64,000 nucleotides of DNA from an uncultured Erythrobacter sp. (GCF_947499705.1 NZ_CANMPJ010000002.1:1-64000); one strand, 5' to 3'; shown: positions 50,816-60,185, counted from the first letter of the stretch. The notes: generated from the sequence alone by a model not told the origin. Translations and numbers: made by a program.

Positions 50816-53026
50816 ATGAACGACCGCTCGATCATCCAGACCCCCGAACCGGAGGGTCGTGGAACGTGGTTGGACCCGTACCTGCCTGAGAACCAGCTCG
50901 CGCATTATCAGCAGCCGCGTCCAAAATTGATCGATGTCTCCGCGATCCGCGGGATCTTGTTCCGTCAGCGCTGGCTGTTTGCGGCGGTGATCACGCTCGC
51001 GCTGATTGGCGGGTTTGTTTATACGCTGATGGCCACGCCGATGTATCAGGCGCAGGCGACAGTGAAGGTTGAGCCTTACGGGTCATACATCGTTGAAGGT
51101 CAGGACATCGACCAAGGTCTGGCGAGTAACCAGATCTTCGATTTTCTCGGCACCCAGCTGGCCATTATCCAGAGCCGAAATCTCGCGAGCACGGTTGCAG
51201 CGGACCTCAACCTCGGTGAGCGTTACGATCTCCTCGGCGAGGATGTCGACGAAAGCCGCCCGCCCAACATGAACGATGAAGCGTGGCGCAAGAGCAAAGA
51301 AGCGATGGCAGCGTCGATCCTGATGGGGTCGGTCGAAGCTGACTTGCCGGGCGACAGCTGGATTTTGACGATCACCTATCGCTCGGACAATCCGGTGCTC
51401 GCTGCTGAAATGGCCAACGCCTACGCTGACGCCTTTGTCGCATCGGACACCCGCGAAGGCATCGCCGAAAGCGAATACGCACAGGAGTATCTGCAGGAAC
51501 AGATTCAGTCGATCCGCACCAAGCTGCAAGATGCCGAGCAAGCATCCAACGCCTATGCGCGCAATAGCGGGATCATAGTTCAGCCGAGCGCTGGTGCCGA
51601 CGATGGCGGCGGGATCGTCACCCTCACAACCGCCAATCTCTCCAGCATCAACCAGCGCGTTTCCGAAGCGAAAGCCAAGCGTATCGATGCCGAGCAGCGC
51701 TGGCGTGCAATCCAGAACCTCCCCGCTGGTCAGCTGCCAGAAGTGCAAAGCAATCCCGTGCTGCAAGGGCTCGTCTCAGAGCGGACGTCGCTCCAGAACG
51801 AGCTGATCGAGTTGCGGCAGCGCTACAACGATCAGTTCCCGCAGATCGTCAACATCAACGCGAAGATCGCGACACTTGATCGCCAGATCGAAAGCAGCAG
51901 CGCCGACATCAAGGCGACGGTGCGCAACGAGTACACCGTCGCGCGCAATCAGGAGCAGGCGCTCGAACGTGAGCTCAATGCGCTCACCGGCGAGACCTTG
52001 GTCGAGCAGGACAAACAGGTTCAGTACAGCGTCCTCGAACGCGAAGCGCAGGCGCTGCGTGACCAACTGAAGGCACTGCTGGATCGCTACAACACGATCA
52101 GCACCGCAGCGAATGTCGATGCTGGCACGCTCAGCAAGCTCGATCCGGCAACTGTGCCGGGCGGAGCGTACTCACCGAGCCTGACCCGCAACCTGATGCT
52201 TGCCCTCGTCTTTGGCGTCGCCATGGCTGGCGGCCTCGCCGTTCTGCGCGAGACATTTGACGACCGGATCCGCTCGCTCGAAGAGGTAGAAGACAAGATC
52301 GGCCTGCCGATGCTTGGCCACACACCATTCGTGGAATCGCGTGATCTCGAGAAGGAAGAGACCAACCGCTTCAGCGCCCTGATGGAGGCGTACGCGTCGA
52401 TCCGATCTGCGATCGATTTTGCCCTGCCGCGCAACCAGAACGTGATCCAGTTGACGAGCAGTCAGGCGTCAGAAGGCAAGTCGACCACGGCTGTGATCCT
52501 CGCAGAACTGTTCGCGAGCCTTGGCCGCAAAACCCTGTTGATCGACGCCGATCTTCGCCGTCCTTCGGTTGCGCGTCTTCTCGATATCGAGGATCCTCAA
52601 GCTGGTCTGGTCGAAGTCGTCCTGGGCCACACCGATCTGCAATCCGCAGTCGTCAAAGGCCTGCACGAAAACCTCGAAATCCTTCCCGTGGGATCGATCA
52701 GCCCGAACCCGACCGAGCTGCTCGCATCGCCGCAGATGCGCGAGTTCATCGAGAAGAACCGTCACGAATACGGTCTGATCATCTTCGATACCTGCCCGGT
52801 CATGGGCCTTGCCGACGCGCCCCTGCTGTCGCGGATGGTCGATGGCACGATCTTCGTACTGGAAGCCAACAAGGTGCATTTTGGTCAGGCGAAGGCCGCG
52901 ATCAAGCGCGTACGCGGTGCAGGCGGCCATATCCTGGGTGTGATCCTGACGAAGTATCGCGCGCTGGAAGCAGGCCAGAGCTACGACTACCAGTACGGTT
53001 ATTATCAGTACGGGCAGGACAAGTAA
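50816..53026 (+). CDS. Wzc-like polysaccharide co-polymerase with tyrosine autokinase domain
   Basis: A 736-residue inner-membrane protein combining the Wzz chain-length domain and a BY-kinase. The two spans are near 51-73 and about 457-478, with a long periplasmic coiled region between them. The kinase has Walker A ASEGKSTT (about 550-557), Walker A' TLLIDADLRRPSV and Walker B IIFDTCPVM. The C-terminus is a tyrosine cluster, YDYQYGYYQYG, with six Tyr as autophosphorylation sites. It controls polymer length and export together with the Wza-like protein encoded seven bases upstream. Confidence 0.95.
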   Translation: MNDRSIIQTPEPEGRGTWLDPYLPENQLAHYQQPRPKLIDVSAIRGILFRQRWLFAAVITLALIGGFVYTLMATPMYQAQATVKVEPYGSYIVEGQDIDQGLASNQIFDFLGTQLAIIQSRNLASTVAADLNLGERYDLLGEDVDESRPPNMNDEAWRKSKEAMAASILMGSVEADLPGDSWILTITYRSDNPVLAAEMANAYADAFVASDTREGIAESEYAQEYLQEQIQSIRTKLQDAEQASNAYARNSGIIVQPSAGADDGGGIVTLTTANLSSINQRVSEAKAKRIDAEQRWRAIQNLPAGQLPEVQSNPVLQGLVSERTSLQNELIELRQRYNDQFPQIVNINAKIATLDRQIESSSADIKATVRNEYTVARNQEQALERELNALTGETLVEQDKQVQYSVLEREAQALRDQLKALLDRYNTISTAANVDAGTLSKLDPATVPGGAYSPSLTRNLMLALVFGVAMAGGLAVLRETFDDRIRSLEEVEDKIGLPMLGHTPFVESRDLEKEETNRFSALMEAYASIRSAIDFALPRNQNVIQLTSSQASEGKSTTAVILAELFASLGRKTLLIDADLRRPSVARLLDIEDPQAGLVEVVLGHTDLQSAVVKGLHENLEILPVGSISPNPTELLASPQMREFIEKNRHEYGLIIFDTCPVMGLADAPLLSRMVDGTIFVLEANKVHFGQAKAAIKRVRGAGGHILGVILTKYRALEAGQSYDYQYGYYQYGQDK

Positions 53027-53044
53027 CCAGACCGGAGTGGTCGC

Positions 53045-53920
53045 GTGACCCAACCTGCCCCCTTCACGATTATCATCCCAGCTCACAATGAAGAGTCGGT
53101 CATCGCTCGCTGCCTTGAAACGGTGTTGGCGGACGCGCCCGATCAGGACCGCGCGCAGATCATCGTGGCGGCCAATGGGTGCATCGATCGCACGGTCGAG
53201 ATCGCGCGCGAGACAGCGCCAGATGCTCTGGTGCTCGATTTGCCACAGGGTTCGAAAACCAAGGCGATGAATGCCGCGAATGCGGAAGCGAAACACTTCC
53301 CGCGCATCTATCTCGACGCCGATGTGCGTTGCAATTATGCGTCTCTCGAAGCGTTGGCAGAGACGCTCCGCCAGCCGGGCGTGATGGCTGCATCTCCGCG
53401 TCTCGAAATGGACCTGTCGCGGGCCAACGCTCTGATCCGCGCTTACTACCGTGTGTGGCTGACCCAGCCCTATGTGAAGCGCGACATGGTGGGATCGGGC
53501 TGCTTCGGCATCTCGCAGGCGGGCCACGAAGCGATTGGCGACTTCCCCCTGATCACCGGTGACGACATCTGGGTCCACTCGCGTTTCCGCGAAGGCGAGC
53601 GCCGCAACATTGCCGAGGATGCCAATGGCAATCCGGTAAGCTTCACGGTCTCTCCGCCGCGCCGCGCCATCGACCAAATCCGGGTCGAAACACGCCGCAG
53701 GCTTGGCGTCGAGGAGGTTCTGCGACTCCATCCAAGCCCGCATTTTGGCGGCTCAAACCAGGCAGGCGACATCCGCACGGCGTTGAAGGATGGCGCAACG
53801 ATATTCGATGTGGCGGTGTATCTCGGCATCAAGGCGGTCGCGCGCGTTCGAGGGTACTGGACCAAGCGCCGCAGCGACACAATCGAATGGGAGCGCGACC
53901 TGACCGCGCGCGACGTCTGA
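53045..53920 (+). CDS. Family-2 glycosyltransferase
   Basis: A 291-residue GT-A transferase. It starts FTIIIPAHNEESVIARCLETVL; the nucleotide-sugar Asp is in ANGCIDRTVEIA, the DxD-equivalent is YLDADVRCNY, and the acceptor-side motif is LITGDDIWVHSRFREGER. There is a short C-terminal amphipathic stretch but no clear membrane span. It starts with GTG. It adds one residue of the repeating unit; donor and linkage are unknown. Confidence 0.9.
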   Translation: MTQPAPFTIIIPAHNEESVIARCLETVLADAPDQDRAQIIVAANGCIDRTVEIARETAPDALVLDLPQGSKTKAMNAANAEAKHFPRIYLDADVRCNYASLEALAETLRQPGVMAASPRLEMDLSRANALIRAYYRVWLTQPYVKRDMVGSGCFGISQAGHEAIGDFPLITGDDIWVHSRFREGERRNIAEDANGNPVSFTVSPPRRAIDQIRVETRRRLGVEEVLRLHPSPHFGGSNQAGDIRTALKDGATIFDVAVYLGIKAVARVRGYWTKRRSDTIEWERDLTARDV

Positions 53921-53925
53921 CCGCG

Positions 53926-54924
53926 ATGGACGCCAACGCCCCATCGGGAAAATTCGAGGTAGACCGGGAAGTCGATACCGAGATTGCGGTTTCGATCCTG
54001 ATCGTCGCTTTTAACTCGACCGACCTGATCGCCGCCTGCCTCGACTCCATCGGCCCTGCCTGCAGGCGGCACAGCCATGAAGTTCTGCTCGTCGACAATG
54101 GCGACAGCACGACCGAAACTCTGGTCCGCAGCCAATACCCGGACGTTCGTATCGTCGAAAGCAAAGGCAATGTCGGGTTTGCAGCGGGGAATAACTGGCT
54201 TGCCTCACACGCGCGTTCTGACAGGTTTCTGCTGCTCAACCCCGACATGGAATTGGAGCCGGACGCGATTGACGCTCTCCTCGAAGGGGCGGCGGCACAT
54301 CCTGAGGCGGCTGCTTGGGGCGGCGTGACGGTCGATGCAGGCGGCAGCCCCGATAGCGGCAATGCGATTGCGATGCCCTCGCTGATCGAATTCGTGAGCA
54401 CCGCGATGGGTCGTTCGATCATCGGGAACAGCGAAATGCGCGGCATCGATCGCGATGCCGAAGTCGAAGTTCTCGTAGGCGGGTTCGTGATGTTTGACCG
54501 CAGCGCTTGGGAACAGGTCAGCGGGTTTGACGAGCGCTACTTCCTCTATTGCGAGGAAGTCGATCTGTACTACCGGCTGCAAAAGCTCGGTCATCGCTTC
54601 TGGCGGATCGCAGAGGCGCGCGGCCATCATGCAGTCGCTCATGGTCAGGGCCTGTCACCACTTAGGATGCTCTACCGCGCGGCCGGCACGGCGGAGTTCG
54701 TCCGGAGCCACTGGTCCGTGCCAAAGAGTTTTCTGGCGCGGTTCCTGGTCTGGCTGGCTGCATTCGAAAGGGTCGCTGCGGGACGGTTGCTGGGTAAGTG
54801 GCGACCGCGCCTGTCAGCAATGGCAGATGGCTACCGGGATGTTGCGCTTCGTCCGCATCTCTGGCTGCACGGCTACGACCGGGAGCGAGGTTTGCTCGCG
54901 AGGCTCAAAGGCAATCGCGGTTAG
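53926..54924 (+). CDS. Family-2 glycosyltransferase, rhamnosyltransferase-like
   Basis: A 332-residue GT2 enzyme. Motifs: SILIVAFNSTDLIAACLDSI, LLVDNGDSTTET, NVGFAAGNNWLASH and LLLNPDMELEPDAI (the DxD region), followed by VGGFVMFDRSAWEQVSGFDERYFLYCEEVDLYYRL. The last block is close to WbbL-type rhamnosyltransferases, consistent with an rmlB gene in the locus. The ATG at 53926 lies five bases after the preceding gene. Its stop overlaps the convergent Wzy-like gene. Confidence 0.9.
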   Translation: MDANAPSGKFEVDREVDTEIAVSILIVAFNSTDLIAACLDSIGPACRRHSHEVLLVDNGDSTTETLVRSQYPDVRIVESKGNVGFAAGNNWLASHARSDRFLLLNPDMELEPDAIDALLEGAAAHPEAAAWGGVTVDAGGSPDSGNAIAMPSLIEFVSTAMGRSIIGNSEMRGIDRDAEVEVLVGGFVMFDRSAWEQVSGFDERYFLYCEEVDLYYRLQKLGHRFWRIAEARGHHAVAHGQGLSPLRMLYRAAGTAEFVRSHWSVPKSFLARFLVWLAAFERVAAGRLLGKWRPRLSAMADGYRDVALRPHLWLHGYDRERGLLARLKGNRG

Positions 54925-56303
54925 CGAATTTCCGAATTGTCGCCGACTTCTGCTGGCAAAGGTCTCGGACTAGGCAGGCTTTGATGTTCCGCCAGTCGCA
55001 TTGCGTCAACCGGCATCGGGCCGCGCGGTGCGATGCGATGCCGCTCCGCATAGCCAAGGCTAACAGTGATCCCGAGCAGCATGAAGAACCAAGCTTGCGC
55101 GGATAGCCAGATCGCTACAGAAACCACCCCAAAGGCAAACACCGCCATGGCAATCGCAACGCCGCGTTCGAACCGCGCATCGATCGGGTTCGAATGCGAG
55201 CTGCGCTGCGCAAGGACATAGATCCCGACCGCGCAGGCCATGGCAATCAACAAAGGCGGAATGAGCCCGAACTGAATCGCCTGCAACAGCCAATAGTGAT
55301 CGATCGAACCCTTCATCCAATCGGGACGTTCCCACTCAGCATAGCCGATCCCGAACCAGGGATTCTTCTCCACATTCTCCGTGCCGTAACGCCAGATGAG
55401 TACGCGGTTATAGGCGCTGTAGGAGTTCAGCGACGCGAACCGCATCAGCATGCTGAATGCGCCAGCTTTTGTCCCGAACTCCAGCACGAATGTCACCAAA
55501 ACGCCGATCAGGAAGAAAAACTTCCATGACAGATTGGCGATCCGTTCGCTGACGAAATTGTAGACGACCAGCCCGGTTCCGGCAGCCAGCGCCAACAGAG
55601 CAGCAGAGCTAACGGTGAAGAAACTCGCGACCGATGCGAGGATACCAATAAAGAATGGCCATCCTCGAATACCGGAGAGCCAATAGAGCGGCAGAAAACT
55701 GGCAAAGAATATCCCGGCCAGGATTGGGTGCGGGAACGGGCCTCTAGCCCGCATGAAGCCGAGCCGTTCGTCGATCCGCATGTTCACCGATTGCCCGGTG
55801 AACTGGCTCACGAACGGTTGAAGGATGTGATTGTGGGTAAGCGATTCGAAGACGAGTATCCCTGCCATGATGGCGAGGCCCGGCAACATCAGAAGCAGGA
55901 ATAGTCGCACATCGCGGAGCGATCGAAACACCGCACGCGCAAAGAAATAGGCGAGCGCGGTGTCGCTCACTTGGGCAAAGCTGGACGTGAAGGCGTCAAT
56001 CTGTTTGCTGGTCATGAACAGCGCAAATGACGTCCACGCTGCGGCTCCTGCTACGAAGAAATCTGGCCAGGTCAGTCGCAACCGTCCGCCGAAAATACTG
56101 CCAAAGACGTAAAGCGTCGCCGGGATCAGGAAGAACCGGTACGGCGGCAGGACCGAACCCAGGATTGTCGTATTGAGCTGCGGCGGGAGCAGCAGGATGT
56201 ACCCCAGCAACACGGCGAAATAGACCGGCAGATCGCTAGAGGAAGCGTGCGAATGCCTGCTTATCGGAGGAGGCGCGTAGTAAGGGCGGTGTGCAGTAGC
56301 CAC
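54921..56303 (-). CDS. Wzy-like polysaccharide polymerase / O-antigen-ligase family protein
   Basis: A 460-residue integral membrane protein with 10-12 spans. A large periplasmic loop lies around residues 300-345 (MLMRFASLNSYSAYNRVLIWRYG, then NPWFGIGYAEWERPDWM), which is the O-antigen-ligase/Wzy family signature. In a locus with Wzx, Wza and Wzc it is most likely the polymerase. It starts with GTG. The unusual orientation, opposite to the glycosyltransferases, groups it with the acetyltransferase that precedes it on the same strand. Confidence 0.85.
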   Translation of the reverse strand: MATAHRPYYAPPPISRHSHASSSDLPVYFAVLLGYILLLPPQLNTTILGSVLPPYRFFLIPATLYVFGSIFGGRLRLTWPDFFVAGAAAWTSFALFMTSKQIDAFTSSFAQVSDTALAYFFARAVFRSLRDVRLFLLLMLPGLAIMAGILVFESLTHNHILQPFVSQFTGQSVNMRIDERLGFMRARGPFPHPILAGIFFASFLPLYWLSGIRGWPFFIGILASVASFFTVSSAALLALAAGTGLVVYNFVSERIANLSWKFFFLIGVLVTFVLEFGTKAGAFSMLMRFASLNSYSAYNRVLIWRYGTENVEKNPWFGIGYAEWERPDWMKGSIDHYWLLQAIQFGLIPPLLIAMACAVGIYVLAQRSSHSNPIDARFERGVAIAMAVFAFGVVSVAIWLSAQAWFFMLLGITVSLGYAERHRIAPRGPMPVDAMRLAEHQSLPSPRPLPAEVGDNSEIR

Positions 56304-56364
56304 AGCGCTGAACGGTAGACGGTTTCAGCCGCCGATCAAGCATGCCGCAGGTGCGAAGAGCGGA

Positions 56365-56952
56365 TTATCCGGCACCTGCTTCAACTGCGCCGATGACTCG
56401 CTCACTCACCACCTTTGCGGGCGCCCCTGCGATAATGCTCATGGGCGGGAAATCGCCTTTTACCACGGCACCTGCGGCCACAATCGATCCGTCGCCGATC
56501 GTCGTGCCCGGCAGAACCACCGCGCGGGTCGCGAACCACACATCATTGCCGATAATTATGTCGCCCTCCCCCATCGGCTGCTTCGTCACGGGATGGCCAA
56601 GATCGTGGCGATAGCTGGCGGCAGTCAGCAGCACATCGGGGCCAAAGAGCACGTCGTCGCCGATCCGGATCTGACCATCTTGTGGCCCCGCCCACAAATG
56701 GCAGCGCGAACCGATGCGCGCTCGGTGGCCGATGAATATCCGCTCAGGGTTCTGGAACACCGCATCGGGGCTGACATTGCGTTCGCCTGCGAAAGTCACC
56801 TTCCGCAGCGGGGCAACGTGGCTGTAATTGTAGAAATTGACGATCTTGACGAGGTGGAGCCACGCGCGGGGATCGAACAGGGACGCGATCAGCCGCAATC
56901 CGCGCTGCGACCGTGCCGGAGCATTCTTTCGCACCATTTCGGTATCGCTCAT
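56365..56952 (-). CDS. WcaF-like hexapeptide-repeat acetyltransferase
   Basis: A 195-residue left-handed beta-helix acyltransferase. Hexapeptide repeats run from about residue 75 to 180 (IFIGHRARIGSRCHLWAG, IRIGDDVLFGPDVLLTA, DIIIGNDVWFATRAVVLPG and TIGDGSIVAAGAVVKGDFP). The catalytic His is in SYRHDLGHP. It resembles WcaF/WbbJ, which O-acetylate a sugar of the repeat unit. Start ATG 56952, backed by AAGGAGG eight bases upstream. It lies 61 bp before the Wzy-like gene on the same strand. Confidence 0.88.
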   Translation of the reverse strand: MSDTEMVRKNAPARSQRGLRLIASLFDPRAWLHLVKIVNFYNYSHVAPLRKVTFAGERNVSPDAVFQNPERIFIGHRARIGSRCHLWAGPQDGQIRIGDDVLFGPDVLLTAASYRHDLGHPVTKQPMGEGDIIIGNDVWFATRAVVLPGTTIGDGSIVAAGAVVKGDFPPMSIIAGAPAKVVSERVIGAVEAGAG

Positions 56953-57088
56953 CGCCCCTGCCTCCTTGGAGAACATCTCACTCGCTTTCGCTTGGGCTTA
57001 GGTCAGCAGGCAGAGGGAAGTCCAGTAGCCCTTGCCGCAATCCCCACTCGCCTAATCGGCGACGTTCTTGGATGCGAATATTGACCAG

Positions 57089-57116
57089 TTGAAGAATTCA
57101 TTTTCCTACATATAAC
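57089..57116 (+). promoter_or_regulatory. Promoter candidate of the spike genes
   Basis: TTGAAG (57089-57094), a 16-bp spacer and TATAAC (57111-57116) lie in a strikingly AT-rich 186-bp region, 46 bp before the spike-base start. AACC-TATTT-GGTT follows across the likely start site. The spike pair thus seems to have its own promoter rather than being read from the polysaccharide genes. Confidence 0.5.
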
Positions 57117-57162
57117 CTATTTGGTTATTCAATCTTCAAATTTCAGCCAATGGAGGTTTGCA

Positions 57163-57432
57163 ATGCCGTTTGATCCTTTCGAAAATTCTAGCGATAGTCT
57201 GATCGCTCCGGCCAAGACCGCGTTCGAGATCGCGCCCAATGATAATGCCGACCTGCCCGGTGCGACCAAGGCCGTCTATGTCGGCACAGGAGGCAACATC
57301 ACTGCGCGTCCAGTCGATGCCGATGTCGATGTGACCTTTCGCAATGTCGTAGCAGGCACCGTGCTTCCCGTACGCATGCGCGCTGTGCGCGCCAGTGGCA
57401 CCACGGCAGCCGATCTGGTAGGCCTCGCCTGA
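57163..57432 (+). CDS. RCAP_Rcc01079-type spike base protein
   Basis: An 89-residue protein that I match from memory to the RCAP_Rcc01079 spike-base family, whose founder (GhsA) is part of the capsid spike of the Rhodobacter capsulatus gene transfer agent. Family features seen: a short Asp/Ser start, PNDNADLPGATKAVYVGTGG, TFRNVVAGTVLPVRM and the end RASGTTAADLVGLA. GGAGG stands before the ATG at 57163. The stop shares a base with the next ATG (TGATG), so base and spike are made together. No other capsid, tail or packaging gene is nearby. An equivalent role at the base of a phage tail spike is an alternative. Confidence 0.75.
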   Translation: MPFDPFENSSDSLIAPAKTAFEIAPNDNADLPGATKAVYVGTGGNITARPVDADVDVTFRNVVAGTVLPVRMRAVRASGTTAADLVGLA

Positions 57433-60185
57433 TGAGTTGGCTGGGTCTTGGTGTTGTCTCCAATCTTTCGACCGCGCTGCTCCAAGGCGGAGTTGCCGAA
57501 GGAGTGCCTCCGCTTCTTGCACCGTCCGCCGCGTGGGACGGGTCTGAAGGGAGCGGCTTTTCTGCCATTCCGAGCGACCCGGAGCGGTTGAGCGCCAAGC
57601 CAGCCCTGCAATTGATCACACCGCCCAAACAGCACTTCACCGATACGCTCGACGTCGGAGTCTTCGCAGCGGCAAATGATGGCGGCTCGCTTCATGACGC
57701 TCTCGGCCTCAGCGGAGTTACCTTTCACCTCGAAGGCAGCAGCGTAACACTCGATGCGCCGAGCCTTCACAGCTTTGTCGATGTGAACGGCCAGCCGCAG
57801 ACCTATTTCGGTTGGTGGGTACGGCTGCGCAAACCCCCTCAATCAAGCGGCTATGCGCATCTCTATGTCGAGGCGACCCCGCGCGATGCGACAATGCAAA
57901 GCCGGGTCATCGGCCCCTATCTCTTTGCCCCGCAAAACGATCTGTATGATGGCCAGCTTAGTGTCGCGCCCGGCGTGCCCGAATCCTCCGGCTCAACCTA
58001 TCAAAGCATCGTAGCGGCGATCGATCATGCCAAGTCGCAGGGGTGGGAGAACTATCTCGTCACACTCGCTGAGCCGGGCAAATACGATATTGGCGACAGC
58101 ACACCGACACGGTGGGACCAGAAAGGCTGGTGCAATATCCGCGCCGGTGTCCCCGGGTGCTCAATCGGCAAAGACGGCTACATCGACGATGCCAACGCCA
58201 AGATTGTCCCTGCCCGGTCACCGATCCGTCTGATGGGATCGGACCTGACACTCGATTTCCGCCACGTGGTCGAAATTGACAGCTTCAACGGCAATTTCTG
58301 GTGTGACGGAATCACGATTACGTCGACTGACCCATTGGGACGCTATGAGATGCTGCGCGGCGGACCGCCCGACCACTTTGGCTGGCGGATCGACGGCAAT
58401 CCCTACTTCACCGAGTGCGACATCTCCGAGTTGTCCGGCGTTTGCGGACAAGCAACGCTCGTGCGCGGCTGCACGCTCACCAACATGACCTATGATGTGT
58501 TCGGCGACGTCACCTGCGCGGTGTTCAACCGGCTCACCAATCACCGGGGCGGTTTCTGGTATCGCGATCACCCATGCGTGGAAATCTCCTATTCTGGCAC
58601 CGAAGCCACCGCGACGATTGAACGCGACGGAACCGCCGACGCCGGGATTGCGCTCTGGACGGCTCGCTGGGGCGCGAACAGCGCCACGTTCGAATGTGGA
58701 AATCAGGAAGAATATTTCCTCGGCCTGGTCGGAGATGGTTACACATTCCAGGACCTCCTGGACTGGGTAAACAATGATCTCGCCGCGCTCGACAGCGGTT
58801 GGTCTGCCACACTCACCGATCCGAGCTTTGCCAATATCCGCTGCTGTGCAGGCTCGATTGTGGACGGCAAGGGCACAGGATTCGACCCGCAAGATGTGCT
58901 GACCACACCGCTCACCATCGCCGCGATGTTCGATCGTCATGGCGACTTTTACCAGCATGCAACCGGTACACTTGAGAACGCGATCATCGCCTTCAACACC
59001 GGCGTCGATGTTCAGGCGCAGCTGATCTTCATCTCACCTACAGCAGCGGGAGGCATAGCCGCGGAACGCGATCTCATGGTTCTGGGCAATGCGTTTTACA
59101 TTCGCCCCGGTGTCGACGGATACTACGATCCGGAGGCAAACTCATCGCAGTTCGGCCGAACCAATCTGGCGGCTAGCCATGTCGTGATTGCGCACAACAC
59201 CCACGCCAACCAGCGCTGGCTGCTGCGCTCGGACAATCCCGGTTTTACCGCTGATCCCTATTGCCTGTTCGCCAACAACATCGCGAGCGCGCTTGTCTAT
59301 GCTGGCTCTCCACTGCCCGACCTGACCATCGATGCGATCCACCTCCATGACGGATCGACCAAGCCTTCGGGCGCGACCCGGGTTGCGTTTGGCGGCAATG
59401 CGAGCAGCCTGTTTGTCGATCCAGCGGCAGGTGATTTCACCCCGACGCCTGATCTGCTTGCAAGCGGGTTCGAGCCGATCCTGCCTTCGGACATCTCCGG
59501 CTCTCAGTTCCCCGCGCTCTCCGCCCCCGGAGCCATCGCGATCGAAGCCACCGCTTTCACCGAAAGCACGGGCGGCAGCGGCAGCACTGATCCCGAAGGC
59601 GATCTGATTGCCTTGATCAGCGCAGCAGGCGGGCAATCAGGTTTTCATGATTATACAACGGCAGCGAATGGCTCACCTTGGGTTTCGTCCGACCGTTCCA
59701 CCGCAGGCAACGACCACAGGCAATCGGTCAATTCGCGCAAGCCATCGGTCGATTTAGCCGGAGCTATCTTCGACGGGAATAACGACTTCGTGTTGCAGGC
59801 GATTGCCGGCGGCACATTCACCATCGCAATGGCTGTGACCGTCAACGATCCTGCCGATCCAGGCGTGTTTATCTCTGACGATGCCAACACAACCTATGTC
59901 CAATACCAGTCGGGCAGCGGCGTGGCGCACCAGGCAACCGTTCGCGTCAACGGTGAGGTCCGAGCAACGCGCGGCGAGGTCCACAATGCGGTGAACGGCG
60001 CTGGCGAAGTGATAATGCTGATGGAAGGGCTCGACCTGTCTGGGCGCAGCCAAATCCGGATCGGGCGCGGATCGGGGACGATGAATGCCACCGTTCGCCG
60101 CGTCGCCGTGATCGAAGAGGGCGCCTTCCCGGGCAACCTCCAACTCGTCCGCCAGCTCGCAGCCGACGCAGTCGCGGAAAGCTAA
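57432..60185 (+). CDS. Large beta-helix spike protein with C-terminal jelly-roll domain
   Basis: A 917-residue protein without a signal peptide. Residues 1-~60 form a Gly/Ala-rich joining region, and ~60-180 a beta-rich domain with aromatic residues (YFGWWVRLRKPPQ). Residues ~185-690 are long, rich in Asp/Asn/Gly and short hydrophobic strands (LTLDFRHVVEIDSFNGNF, TLVRGCTLTNMTYDVFGD), as in right-handed parallel beta-helix depolymerases and phage tail spikes. A Gly/Ser linker (GGSGSTD, near 714) leads to a LamG-like jelly roll (~773-905). It is coupled to the spike-base gene. I infer a polysaccharide-binding or -cutting receptor spike. A cell-surface EPS lyase is less likely, as there is no export signal. 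Confidence 0.65.
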   Translation: MSWLGLGVVSNLSTALLQGGVAEGVPPLLAPSAAWDGSEGSGFSAIPSDPERLSAKPALQLITPPKQHFTDTLDVGVFAAANDGGSLHDALGLSGVTFHLEGSSVTLDAPSLHSFVDVNGQPQTYFGWWVRLRKPPQSSGYAHLYVEATPRDATMQSRVIGPYLFAPQNDLYDGQLSVAPGVPESSGSTYQSIVAAIDHAKSQGWENYLVTLAEPGKYDIGDSTPTRWDQKGWCNIRAGVPGCSIGKDGYIDDANAKIVPARSPIRLMGSDLTLDFRHVVEIDSFNGNFWCDGITITSTDPLGRYEMLRGGPPDHFGWRIDGNPYFTECDISELSGVCGQATLVRGCTLTNMTYDVFGDVTCAVFNRLTNHRGGFWYRDHPCVEISYSGTEATATIERDGTADAGIALWTARWGANSATFECGNQEEYFLGLVGDGYTFQDLLDWVNNDLAALDSGWSATLTDPSFANIRCCAGSIVDGKGTGFDPQDVLTTPLTIAAMFDRHGDFYQHATGTLENAIIAFNTGVDVQAQLIFISPTAAGGIAAERDLMVLGNAFYIRPGVDGYYDPEANSSQFGRTNLAASHVVIAHNTHANQRWLLRSDNPGFTADPYCLFANNIASALVYAGSPLPDLTIDAIHLHDGSTKPSGATRVAFGGNASSLFVDPAAGDFTPTPDLLASGFEPILPSDISGSQFPALSAPGAIAIEATAFTESTGGSGSTDPEGDLIALISAAGGQSGFHDYTTAANGSPWVSSDRSTAGNDHRQSVNSRKPSVDLAGAIFDGNNDFVLQAIAGGTFTIAMAVTVNDPADPGVFISDDANTTYVQYQSGSGVAHQATVRVNGEVRATRGEVHNAVNGAGEVIMLMEGLDLSGRSQIRIGRGSGTMNATVRRVAVIEEGAFPGNLQLVRQLAADAVAES

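Noticed and set aside
52469..53743. A 424-codon minus-strand frame across the Wzc-like kinase and first GT2 gene
   Set aside because: It spans two recognised genes on the other strand and shows no family motif.
57163..60185. A prophage remnant
   Set aside because: Apart from the two spike genes there is no integrase, portal, capsid, tail or lysis gene and no attachment-site repeats. All neighbours are polysaccharide genes.
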